A DNA stretch of 64,000 nt, taken from assembly GCF_041260155.1 (NCBI RefSeq), contig NC_091929.1, forward strand, positions 31,981,962 to 32,045,961, written 5' to 3'. A model generated the notes under the pieces. That model did not search any database, was not told the origin of the DNA, and saw nothing but the letters and a program-made list of their open reading frames with translations. The stretch's first letter is position 1, and the number at the start of each line of letters is the position of its first letter. Shown piece after piece: positions 1 through 10,891 of this stretch. A program made the translations under genes and the position numbers. Origin of the DNA: Ptychodera flava. Its lineage: Eukaryota; Hemichordata; Enteropneusta; Ptychoderidae.

Positions 1-950
1 AAGTAAAATGATAAGACTGGTGAGTTGCCTTGCCTCCATACACATGATATACTGAGAAGAAAGGGAGGGAGGGGGTTGCAGCATCTGATACACAATTGTT
101 ATGAGGAAAAAAAACTAAATAATTTTTGCCAAATGTTGAGGAACAGAAAAATATCTTGTTTTCATTGGCCGAAGATGTTTTCTTACGGGCCTACAGCTTT
201 GTGCTGTATTCAAAACAGGGATCGACTCCCTAGGTTACTAGTAGTTGCAAGCAGTAGTTTCTTAGAATGTCCGGGTTTTTAAGATCTTTATAATTCTTAG
301 ATGAATTTTCTTGGATAAAACCAGCTGTTTGCATCTTTCCATTTACTACATACCATACGATGCAATGAATAAATGAGGTGTAGTCCATGTCGATAGGGAG
401 CAGGGCAATGTTCACCTTTAAGGACACCCTAAATATCATCAAAGAGTAACTACCTAAAATATTTCAACAGATCAGTCAACATTCCAGTTTTCCATATATG
501 AAGATGGCTAAGTTGGAGACCGCTGTTCAATATATAGTGGGTGGAAATCCAAGGCCGGGCACATCACTGACGCTAGAGGTAGCTGTCTCAAAGCCCGTAA
601 AAAGTTTTTAATCTCCTATACTCTCCCAAACTACAAACCCCCAACAGCACATGACACAGAACACATAATTTTCTGTGTTAAGGAAATCAAATCTTTTTAA
701 ATTTGACATCTATGCTCTGTTGAAACGGAGCTTGATGCTGTCATTTTCAAACTCTCAACGAAAATTTCCCCATCTTGTTTTTGTGACAATTGAAAGTTAG
801 TCTGACTCGAGAAGCCCACAAATACCGGAGACATATTCACATCGCTTTGTTGAGATTTCACATTGATTTTGCGATAGGCTCTCCCATCAACTAATTACTT
901 GTTAGTAAAATCCATTCCTCGATTGTCGACAGAACGTCACCGTCGCATTA
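1..950. other. Sequence without recognisable gene
   Basis: I see no splice-supported exon, RNA gene or clear transposon end here. Short open frames occur on both strands but have no recognisable motif. Confidence 0.5.
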
Positions 951-957
951 TACGGGG

Positions 958-1165
958 TAAGGGTGGACCATTTAATATCGTGGAGGAGTCCTGGAAGATT
1001 GATGAGGTAGCATTATTTTTTTACCTGATCCATTGTTTTCCCACTCCCCCACCTTATTTTTTGTCCAGCCTTCTGTGGCTGATTTTTCTTTCATTGACAT
1101 TTGCTTGGAATCTTTTTCCCGAAAATCTTCCTTACACCCACGATATCAAATGGTCCACCCCTTAG
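958..1165. mobile_element. Short inverted-repeat element (MITE-like)
   Basis: The ends are imperfect inverted repeats of about 27 bp: GGGTGGACCATTTAATATCG on the left, and on the right the complement of GGGTGGACCATTTGATATCG. A related end occurs near 49,300-49,325 and a weaker relative near 5,835-5,910. No protein is encoded. The class is not determined. Confidence 0.5.
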
Positions 1166-1169
1166 CCAA

Positions 1170-2117
1170 CAAAGCTTGGGGTGGGATGGATGGATGGGGG
1201 CGGTATATATTGCCATATATATTAGTACAGCCAGGAAGGCAGGGGAGTGGGATTACAAGTCACTTGTTTGAGGGGCTGGCCAATATTAGGGGAGGGAAGA
1301 GTTTGTACGATGATAAAGCAGTGAGGGAGTGAAAGCGGGGAGGTTTTCCTGCTGGGAATGGGGAGAGAGGAAGGTTGGAGTATCACATCGCATAGTCAGG
1401 GCAATCTCGAACAGATTTCCCTTCCCCTCCAAATTTAATAGTGTTCAACTTAATCTTAGAATGGCATATTATTTATCATTAAACGTTTAAAAACAAAAAA
1501 ATTCGGAATCGGCCGGTTGACTTCCCTTTGTAAAGACACACGCATTTTGATGAGGCTCTATCTACATTAAAAGGTGGTGATCACGCCTTGATATATTGAC
1601 TCATACTTCAGGGCAAATTATTGCAACGTTGCGGCCAGTCTACTCGGTAAACCTGCCAGCCTCGGTTCATGATTTATACACTTATGCTAAAAAAATAAGG
1701 CTGCAGGAGTTCAGAGCCTGGTCTTGTGAAGCAGACACGCTCCGAAATCATGCAGAGCACATTTCATAATAGCATAGAAACAGTCTTCCAATCGCCATGA
1801 GTTGCTGATTAGATCAGGTAGACGACTTTTGTGATCGTTGAGCCGACGTATTGTGCAGCAGCAGAGATCTTTTGGCTGGCGCAAATTAACCTGTTCCTAA
1901 ATAAATGACACACACACATATTCCGTGACAGCATAACCCTTTAAAGTCAATTCGACCGGCGAAATAAAACCAATCCATTCACCCAAAAATGTGTGTTTCC
2001 CCGATGGACAATATCCTAAGCCGATAAACACAGGATGTATTTAATCCACTGAAGAGATAGAATTTCAATCTGAAGATCATTGCAAAGGATATAAACTGTT
2101 TCACCCTGTCCCATATC

Positions 2118-2186
<69 letters not shown>

Positions 2187-3430
2187 CACACCACACACAC
2201 ACACACTGTCTTTGTAGCTATGACCATAACATACCATAACACACGATTAAATGAACGCAACACACGGAACGTGTTATTGCGTTACATTTGGATTGCTCAC
2301 AAATGATGCAGTAAGCTACCATGCATGTAACAATTTATTATTCTTGCTTGGGAATTAAGGCCATAATCTTGAGAGTCGAAAGAAAAAACATTAAACTAAG
2401 AAGTACAGTTTGAATTTGTCAAAATTAATGAAGATACAAGAACGAGAAAAGTAAATAACAATTTATGTGATCATAGCCCCATTGTCGATAGTCAAATTCA
2501 CGTAATAGGCCAGATAGTCGGAGTCTCAAAATTTCTACAATTCTGTTCTGATCTACTACTTAAGGGGGCTCATTTTGAAGCTCTTGGAGAAAGAAAAACT
2601 TTCACCATCTTAGTTTCTGGAAAATCTGAAATTTAATTTTTCCCTATAGAGTTAACACAGGAATGGCGGCCATTTTGAATTTCCAATATCGCAAATTTTG
2701 GATAATTTGTTTCGCTAGTTCCAAACTTTGCACGGTGATCCCCGATTTTTAATGTTGGAGAATGGTGGAAAGTTTCATTGAGGAAAGTTTGAGCAAAAGT
2801 TTAAGTCTTTCACTTTCGAGGCGTATACTACATGACATGTTGGCAGAACGGCATATGTGTGGGTAATACACAAATCAAACAAAAACTCCTTGCGATAGCA
2901 TTACAGGTTACTTACAAATATTTTATAACAAATTCACATGATGGAAATGACTAATTCTAGGTGAAAACATGTTCAACCACTCCGATCGTTGGTGACGACT
3001 GGTTAAAACTGACAGGACCTTTCCTTCTGATGAAATTGTTCAGCGTGACGCTAATACTATGCACCCGTTAACTCGACCAAACTACTTGTTCACATATGAG
3101 TATGACTATGTGGTCGTATAGTATTCACTAAAAACCATCGTATATCTGACTACTGCAGATACAGATCAAACACCAGTTTGTCTGGATATTCACCATCCAC
3201 ACGTGGTAAAGCCATATCCAAAAAGTTTACAAACTACTCAAAAAAAAAGAATGATTTCTCAGAAACTTTAGTCAAATAGCATCTGTCGTGGAATGTCAGC
3301 CCTTCTTCTACATAATTAAATAACACATCCCAGAAAAAATACTCAACGACAAATAGGATACAGTATAGCATGAAATAAAGAGTCCTGGATATGAAATGTT
3401 TGTGTTTAACCAGTCATTGCATGCATACAC
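1170..3430. other. Non-coding stretch with a CT/CA microsatellite
   Basis: This holds a (CT)n run at about 2,123-2,184 followed by a short (CA)n run. The remaining exons of the secreted-protein gene that begins at 3,536 (minus strand) should lie here or beyond the window edge, but I could not identify them. Confidence 0.5.
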
Positions 3431-3436
3431 GCTTAC

Positions 3437-3536
3437 CTAGCTCCGTGTCTTCCTCAGCGAAGCAGTGCGTTGTGAGAAAAAACAGACCGAATAGAAAAGC
3501 CAGAATTTGGTATCTTGCAACCATGCAAAACGCCAT
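3437..3536 (-). CDS. First coding exon of a small secreted protein
   Basis: On the minus strand an ATG at 3,536, with a second in-frame ATG at 3,524, opens 33 codons that look like a signal peptide. There is a basic residue, a hydrophobic core ILAFLFGLFFLTT, a likely cleavage after HCFA, then an acidic mature start EEDTEL. The frame ends in a good splice donor (G|GTAAGC, last exon base 3,437), leaving phase 1. A TATA box lies about 100 bp upstream of the ATG. Signal peptide, promoter and donor together argue for a real gene; the mature protein and its function are unknown because the later exons were not found. Confidence 0.65.
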
Positions 3537-3638
3537 CTTTCTAAGCAAAGTTGTGGACTGTGGTATCTGTAGAGCTTCGTTCGTGACAGTATTTCGATGA
3601 ATTGTTAGGTTCTGCGCAAGTATAGCTTCACTTCCGTG

Positions 3639-3646
3639 TATTTATA
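3639..3646 (-). promoter_or_regulatory. TATA box of the secreted-protein gene
   Basis: TATAAATA on the minus strand, about 103 bp upstream of the first ATG at 3,536. Transcription would be expected to start near 3,610-3,615, giving a 5' UTR of roughly 75 bases. A TGACGTGAC sequence (CRE/bZIP-like) lies further upstream near 3,681-3,689. Confidence 0.55.
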
Positions 3647-3649
3647 TCA

Positions 3650-4200
3650 TCCGAACTGTAGAATTACTCTCCAGAAATTCGTCACGTCAGCATATCAATA
3701 GTTTATAAAACCCCATGAGATATCCGTCAATTCAATGATTAATTTCGTTCGCTTCATTAACACGGTGAATTAGCTTCTGTCATTTAGCAAACATTCCGTT
3801 TTATTTTATGACAACTACATCCAAAAATACCCCAACAACTATTGATATGTTACACTGTTGCCATCGCGTTCAGACACCTCTGCAAATACGTAAGGGTCTG
3901 GACAGAATTAATAGAGTGCGAGGTGGCTGTGCAATGAGGGGCAGGGTCACTATTTTTCATGCATGTGTCCGGATGGGATGAGGGCTTTTACAATTTGTGC
4001 AAACATTTGGGGAGGGCCACTTTTTTCGTGCAACCATTTTAGGATAACATATAGCCAAAAACGTCCAAAATATGTCTTTTAACTCTACAAACAGTCCAGC
4101 ATTTTCTTAGTCTTTGTGTTGACAAGTAAGCCTTGACGGTCAAATTCATTGGGACAAAGTCGGCCATTTTTCATGGATTTTGTTTGATGTGAGATACTAC
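3650..4200. other. Non-coding stretch upstream of the secreted-protein gene
   Basis: Apart from the CRE-like site near 3,685 I see no gene or repeat end here. It ends at the (ATT)n tail of the LINE fragment at about 4,203. Confidence 0.4.
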
Positions 4201-4202
4201 TT

Positions 4203-5190
4203 ATAATAATAATAATAATACTTTATTGCACAACAACACACTTCGGTAAGTGCGGTAGAGCAAACAATCATACATTACACACATGTTCAGGTAAGCCTGC
4301 TGCTGGGGATGAATCTGTAGTGTAAGAAATATACCTTAAAAGAGGCTTCTTGTCCTCAAAATTCATGATGTTCAGGAATTTCTCTCTGTCACTTAAATAT
4401 TCAAAGTTCTCAAAATGTGATTTCATACTAGTGAAAAGAGTATTCCTATTATGAACATATTTGTCACACTTAATAATATAATGAAACTCATCTTCTACAG
4501 AAGACTTACAAAAAGTACAAAATCTCTCATTTAACGGGATTCTTGGGACTGACCTTCTGCCAATCTCAATTTGTAAATTATGATCAGAAATACGAAACTT
4601 GGTAATCAATTTCCTGCAGTTAATATTTGTAATATCCATCAAGTATTCCTCAAAAGTAAATAAAGTTTTAAATTTTCTGTACGTTCTTAGTTTATTTTTG
4701 TCCAAACTCTGAGTCCTTACATCATTATGTAAATCATTAATCCATGAGACACGATATCTTTCTTTCATTTTTCTGTGAACTGTTTAACAGTGAAATTAAT
4801 GTTACAGATATTTGACCAGATAGATCTTCCACTATAATTATCCAGAATATACTGAATATACTCAAACCAATGGGAGTGGTGCTTAGCAGTTGTATATGCA
4901 GCACGTAGTAGAATATCATCTGATAAACCAATCTATGCCAATATTTTATCATATGTAGTATAACAGTGAACTGAATGGGGTATCTACCCAATTCACCAAC
5001 AATACCAGCTCGTGGAGCTTGTTTAGAAACACCAAGTAAATACCTGTAAAAGGAAATACTTACATCATTCATAAATTCTTCTTATCATTGATTTCGTTTC
5101 CCCAAATTTCACATCCATAAGTCATAATGGGTACGATCAAACAATCAAAAAGGTCTAATGCAACTTTGACTGGGAAACCATTATTGTGAG
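4203..5190 (-). pseudogene. 3' end of a non-LTR retrotransposon (LINE), truncated and frameshifted
   Basis: Minus-strand frames carry the C-terminal part of a LINE polyprotein in order: LFDCLIVPIMTYGCEIWG (about 5,100-5,155), then RYLLGVSKQAPRAG and GELGRYPIQF (about 4,975-5,050), then a long frame (4,268-4,768) with TKFRISDHNLQIEIGRR and a C-x2-C...H-x4-C pattern (RFCTFCKSS, HYIIKCDKY). These are familiar from the region downstream of the reverse transcriptase in animal LINEs. The 5' part, including the RT, is missing. The element ends in an ATT-repeat tail at 4,203-4,222. Several frameshifts separate the pieces, so it is dead. The clade is not assigned. Confidence 0.8.
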
Positions 5191-5284
5191 ACATTCCCTT
5201 GTGGCGTGGCCGGGTTGACCTTTGACCCGCATAGCGATCCCCGCCAACAGATAGCTGCGCTTCCACAGCTAACGGCGATGCAAT

Positions 5285-5380
5285 GTCTTAGTATGTGTAT
5301 GTGTGTGTGTGTGTGCCTGTTTGTCTGTCTTAGAGAGAGATAGAGGGAGAGAAAGAGAGAGAGGGAGAGAGAGAGAGCAA
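5285..5380. repeat. GT and GA microsatellites
   Basis: A (GT)n run at about 5,294-5,314 is followed by a GA-rich run at 5,332-5,377. The open frames across it are low complexity. Confidence 0.8.
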
Positions 5381-5399
5381 TCTGTTCTACTATCACCAG

Positions 5400-6074
5400 G
5401 CGTCAAATTGATGGCAGTTGAGAACAGGTATTGGTTATCTGTTTCATAAGAGAAGGCTACAACCAGGGTGGTACAAAACAGCGGATTGGACCACCAAAAT
5501 CATTCAAATATTGCGGGAAAATGCGTATTGATTAAATTAATATGGCTGCCTAAATAGATTTCGAGAGGGGATATTCCCCCAAGGAACCCGTTGGTATACC
5601 AAACAAAACCCACACATTTGTGTGATATCAAGTAAAATGAGATATTTCGCAAAGTTGTGCCAAGATTTTTCAAGGAAAACTACTTTCAAGTTGCGGGGTT
5701 TTAGCAGGTCAGTCAACAGAATTTTCCGTATATGAACCCTACAGTTCGAAGGTTAAGTGGAAAATTTATTTTTGGGTTGTCCCCTCGAGGTGCTTGTTTG
5801 TGAAGCCTTATTGTAACAGTTGTTGACCAAATTAGGGGAGAACCATTTAATTTCTGCAGGGGGTAGTAGAGGAAATGGATATGGAAGCATTTTCCCCTTC
5901 ATTCAGGCATCAATTTTTTCCACTTGTGCAATTTTTTTTCGCAGGAGAAGATTTATTTTTAGTGTAAAATGACGGTGGATGTAAAACAAATGCTGCGCAA
6001 CTCGTCAAAATACGGACACATCACTCGAATACGACGCGGTATCGCCCAAACTTTGTGTAATAACCCCTAAATAT
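5400..6074. other. Non-coding stretch
   Basis: No gene seen. The segment at about 5,860-5,945 recurs at 23,060-23,135 (AGAGGAAATGGATA and following bases), so it is an interspersed repeat fragment. Confidence 0.4.
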
Positions 6075-6080
6075 CTTTTG

Positions 6081-6324
6081 TATGGAAGACCGGTCACGAC
6101 ATGCGACATGCGATTTGCTGTTAGGGTTAGTGTTAGGGTTAGGGTAGGGTTACCTGCGTCTTTAAACTGTGATCTGCGACCTAACCGTAACCGTAACCCT
6201 AACCCTACCCTAACCCTAACCCCCAACCCTACCCCTACCCCTAACACTAACACTAACACTAACCCTAACCGCAGATCGCAGTTTAAAAAACTCGCATGTC
6301 GCATGTCGTGACCGGTCTTCCATA
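6081..6324. mobile_element. Foldback element with telomere-like TTAGGG/CCCTAA core
   Basis: A 244-bp element with inverted ends of about 32 bp (TATGGAAGACCGGTCACGAC on the left, its complement on the right), flanked by a direct repeat CTTTTG (6,075-6,080 and 6,325-6,330). The interior contains degenerate TTAGGG on the left arm and CCCTAA/CACTAA on the right, also in inverted orientation. The right end recurs alone near 49,330-49,388. The flanking direct repeats suggest insertion as a mobile element rather than a relic of a chromosome end. Confidence 0.7.
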
Positions 6325-6390
6325 CTTTTGACATAACAATATCCATTCTTCAATGTTCGTCGTTTCCCCCAAATTATCATCTTTTTGCTT

Positions 6391-6841
6391 GGCTACTCTG
6401 ATTTCATTGGCAATATTGACACCAGCATACAAAAATATCCTTCATTGCAGTGTTGTAAAAGAATACCGCGAAGCCAGTTTATTATAAAACTTTGGTTTTA
6501 TTTCACCAAGATGAAGCTAGGTATTAATTGTCAGCCATATTCTATAAAAAACTTATGAAAGTATTTATATATCAAAAAGAAGTCTTACATTGTTTTTATG
6601 AGTGTAACCACCATGTTGACACATCCCTCATAAAGATAACAATATTCTTAAGATACAGTAAGGAACACATTGGGAATAATCTAGACATTGAATGCCTAAG
6701 TTCATGTGTACTATTTGTTTTTTATGAGGTCAGATATTCAAATGCGTACATCTACGAATATCAAAATGTTTTATTGTTGGGATTATTTCACCACACTCTT
6801 TTAAGCAAAGCCTAATATTTAACAAGATGAACATGAGTATC
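6391..6841. repeat. Left end of segmental duplication, copy A
   Basis: From about 6,391 to 6,640 the sequence matches 37,228-37,388 and then 39,873-39,960, allowing for the repeat block inserted in copy B. This marks the left limit of the A/B duplication. No gene seen. Confidence 0.7.
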
Positions 6842-9549
6842 TTAAAGGGGAAGTTCACCAAGGATAATGTTTACATATGTGCTAGCTTTGTAGTCACTTA
6901 CCCCAGAAAGCTATTTTCACCATTTATAAATCGCGCGCGAATTTTTTACAAAAACCAATAAGAATAGTACAGGAAGTTGCCAATGAAATTTGAATCATGG
7001 GAAAAAAGCTCCAGGCTTGGAGCTGGCATCATGTGATATGGAAGGGACCATCTTCCCATGGGTATGGCATTGTCCACTCACCCACACTCAAACCAGGCTG
7101 TGCGTATTTACATAACTTTTGTTAATACTGAGTATCCTTGCATAAACGATGAATCACTTATAATAAACTGTACACTGTCAGATTTTGTGTTGCTGTTTAC
7201 TACTGAGTTGCTGTGAGTGGACAATGCGGGCCATACCCGTCTGAAGATGGTCCCTTCCATATCACATGATGCAAGCTCCAAGCCTGGAGCTTTTTTCCCA
7301 TGATGCAAATTACATGGGCAACTTCCTGTACTATTTTTATCGGTTTTTGTAAAAAATCGCGCGAGTTATAAATGGCGAAAATAGCTATTTCAGGGTAAGT
7401 TACCACAAAGCTAGCACATATGTAAAAATAGCGCCAATGGCACTTGATCACAACTGGCACATTGTGAAACTACTCTATCTCTGGGTACACCTGTACATGA
7501 AATACTGAATGGGTAGGTGCTTCGGGTTTGGAGTTTGTCAGTAAATGCACACAGAAAACAAAGTCCCGAAGTAGCGAATTCCAGCCATTTTCAAACCACA
7601 CTGTTTGTCAGTGGGGTAAACAATATTCGCAAAAATCACATTTCCAGGCTAATAGAACTATGTTTTACGAAATCACACGTCCTTATTACAAAATAAAACG
7701 ATCTTTGTCTTTAAATCAATGTGCCAGTAAACAGGTCTAGCAGCTAGTTATGTCATCAAATCTGTAATGTTAAGGGTCATAACAAATGTGAGAAATCTAA
7801 AACATTAAATATGTTGTTTTTTATCAATTTTATTACCAAAAGCGCATGAAAATCTCTGATACTTTGAATCAGCCATCCTGCATATTTGTAACATTCATCA
7901 AAATCTCATTTCTGTTCCACAATTCATTAAATAGTCCACAATGCAGGATTGGTGTACATTCCAAAACTACATTTATGAAAGACCCCTAAAATCAATTAGT
8001 TAAAGGGGGGTTAGAAATTTCCCAAAACTATCTAACTGCTGCTCTGTTTGGCTCCATTTTTCTGAATCATAACCTTGGAATTAGTCTGAATATCTCTACC
8101 AAATATCAATGCAGTATGTTCAGCGGTTTTTGACTTTTTGTCGTTTACGGAAATGGACACTGTCCACCACCGGTTGAAGCTAACCCTATATCACAACTTT
8201 CAGATGTGATAATGACCTATGGTCATTATGTTAAAAAATACCGCCAATGGCGCTTGGACATAATGACCGCCTAGTATTATCGGCATTTATCAACAACCAC
8301 ACTCACTGTGAATTAGACAGACCACGAAGTCAATGAGCAACATATAGCTGAAAGACTATTTTTCACATTGCGATTTTAAGCTCATTTTTATGAGAAAAGA
8401 GACATGTATATGTATATGGAGAAAAAGCAGAAGACATATTTGTATTTGTTTGTTAAGTGACAATCATATATGCATCTCTTGAAATTTTGTGGTTATAAGG
8501 TATAACAGTAGTGTAAGAATAATGAGGTATGAATAAGTTAGTAAAGCTAAGTTGACAGTAATTAAGATTACAAAAATTATACACTAGGCTGGGAAATCTG
8601 ATTGAAATAAATGTTGAAAAGTAGCAAAGTCATGGTCATCTTTTGTCAAATACCTCGTGTAAGTTCATGAACTTTACATAAATCTTGCTATGGATTTGTT
8701 GCTAATGGGCAATAACTGTGTTTCAGATCATTTGAGAGCAATCTATCCATGACAGGTTTAAATTGTAATATACTTCTATTTAAAAGGAGAGAAACTTCTC
8801 AAATAATTTTTTTCCCTGTAATTTGCTGTGAGAACACATGGACAGATGCCCAGGACTCTATGCTGGTGCTACCTTGATAACTAACCTACAACTTGTAACG
8901 TCATTGTCTAACCTGTTCACCCCAATTTCCTGTAGACAGGTCCACACTCTCCATTGATAACAATTGGTTTGGGCCATACCATTGTAGTGAAAGACTGTAA
9001 CATGTGAGGTTGTGGATACTTAATCTCTGGAATGTCAAAGTCTGTATATTGACTCAAGGATGTTTACTTAACAAATGCCTAGGGTCATCTCAAAAGTGAG
9101 AATCTAAACTATGAAATATGTTTTTTTTAATGCTTTTGATGCCCAAAAGACCATAGAAATCTCTTATACTTCGAATCAGCCATCCTGCATATTTCTAACA
9201 TTCATCAAAACCTCATTTCTGTTCAACAAATCATAAAACAGTCCACAATGCAGGATTGGTGTACATTCCAAAACTACATATATGAAAGACCCCTAAAATC
9301 AATTAGATAAAAAGGGGGGTTAGAAATTTCCCAAAACTATCTAACCGGCGCTCCGTTTGGCTCCATTTTTCCGAATTGGAACCTTGGAACCAGTCTATGT
9401 ATCGGTATCAAATATCAGTGCAGTCTGTTCAGCAGTTTTTGACTTTTTGTCGTTTACGGAAATGGACGACATCAACACCGGTTGAAACCACCTCTATATC
9501 ACAACTTCCAGTTGTGATAAAAATCATCCTTGGTGAACTTCCCCTTTAA
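6842..9549. mobile_element. TTAA-flanked DNA transposon (T2/Kolobok-like), non-autonomous
   Basis: The ends are inverted repeats: TTAAAGGGGAAGTTCACC at 6,842 and its complement ending at 9,549. Both start with TTAA, consistent with a TTAA target site. The termini fit the TTAAAGGRR pattern that I recall for T2-type elements of frogs. Arms of about 590 bp (6,842-7,427) fold back on themselves. No transposase is visible. The right end is also present in copy B (39,990-40,162). Confidence 0.65.
7428..9525. mobile_element. Insertion nested in the TTAA element, absent from copy B
   Basis: Copy B runs straight from the segment ending GCACATATGTAAAAA to ATCATCCTTGG (40,120-40,150), whereas copy A has about 2.1 kb between the same sequences. 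The inserted DNA holds a direct repeat of about 420 bp (7,795-8,215 and 9,095-9,515) and two starts of the form CGCCAATGGC (about 7,430 and 8,242), so it may be two related copies in tandem. No protein recognised. Confidence 0.6.
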
Positions 9550-9738
9550 GGCAACTTATCTCTCCTCAGTCACACACCCTTTGCATTCGTAAGGCCTGAT
9601 ATGTTATGCTATTGATTAACTTGCCCTAAGATTGTTCTCTGATAATTTTTGTTTTTACCTGCTTTAATACATTGACATTTTTAGAAGTGTCAGTATGCAT
9701 GTCTTACACGTACACCATTCTTTTGCATTCATGAGGTC

Positions 9739-10870
9739 TTACATTTGAATGGTCAACATATGTATCTTAAGACCGCCCTCATGTTTGAATGTTGTATGAC
9801 ACTTTTGCAATGGTATGATCTGAATCTTTTTAAAGAATCTTTTTAGGTAAATATTCACCATGCTGTTTGTGTTTATACAGTAAGATATTTGAACCGCTGT
9901 GTTCATTTGATCTTTGAGTGGGTTAACACATGCCTTATAAAAATAAAAGTATGTGACCACACTCTTTTACACTCATGTTGTCTGACATCTGAATGGGTTA
10001 GCATATGGCTTTTAAGATGGCCCTTGTGTTTGAATGTTTTACCACACTCTGTACATGTCTGACAACAGAGAGGATCAAAATAATCGCAATCATACCAATC
10101 CATAATCCAATAACACTAGGTCAAAATTTGTAAGACAATAGTTGTAAACATAGACACAAAACAGCACAGAACAGACAGTAAATAGACGTACAAACAAAGT
10201 CAAATTCATGAAAGAAAGATATATGGACCTCTGGCCAAAAGACCAAGAAGGGATGTCAGGTGTTTCGAAAATAGTAAGCGCATCCTGCCCCACATGTGGC
10301 ACCCGCCATATATCAAACTGTAAGTCAGATAGGTATTGGTCATTAACTAAGGCCCAATGTCAACATATGGTTGAGTACCTCGTCCTTCCTTTTAAATGTT
10401 TTACCACACACTCTGCATTGATATGACTTTTAAGATTGCCCTTGTCTTTGAATGTTTGACCACATTCTCTACATTCATGTGGTTTGACAACAGAATGGAT
10501 AAACATATGGTTGAGTACATGGTCCTTCCTTTTAAATGTTTTACCACACTCTCTGCATTGATGTGGTCTGATCTCTGAATGGATCAGCATATTAATGTTT
10601 GTGACCACACTCTATACATTTACGCTGGCTGGTACCAGTACGGGTCAACATACGCATTATAGGTCAGTGATTCTGTGTGAAAGTTTTACCAAACTCTGTA
10701 CATTCATATGGTCTGACAGTCAGTGACACAAGAATGGATTAATGTATGGTTGAATACCTTTTTCCTTCCTTTTAAATGTTTTACCTCAAGTCTCTGCATT
10801 TCCGGGTTCTGATCTTTTAATTGGTCCGCATGCGCCTTCTAAGACTGCCCTTCTTTATGAATGTTTGACC
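9739..10870 (-). pseudogene. Decayed C2H2 zinc-finger repeats downstream of gene A
   Basis: Minus-strand frames contain broken finger motifs: CTECGKTFKHKGHLKSHMLTH (about 10,000-10,060), two fingers with CRECGKTFKRKDHVLNH and CRECGQTFKDKGNLKSH (10,390-10,580), and a fragment KCHTTFKHEGGLKIHMLT. Frameshifts and stops separate them. They lie after the conserved stop of the terminal exon of gene A, with matching debris in copies B and C, so they are fossil fingers that were once tandem with the working array. Confidence 0.75.
10079..10363. mobile_element. 285-bp insertion in copy A only
   Basis: Copy B (40,685-40,705) runs GAGGATCAACATATGG without interruption; in copy A about 285 bp lie between the same flanks, with TCAA repeated on both sides. 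The insert contains no recognisable frame or terminal inverted repeat. It may be a SINE or a truncated element. Confidence 0.55.
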
Positions 10871-10891
10871 ACACTCTTCACATTCATGCTG

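Noticed and set aside
2016..2237. Minus-strand Arg-Glu repeat protein
   Set aside because: Translation of the CT/GA microsatellite.
6120..6275. True telomere or chromosome-end relic
   Set aside because: Repeats are degenerate, in opposite orientations, and bounded by transposon-like inverted ends and target duplications.
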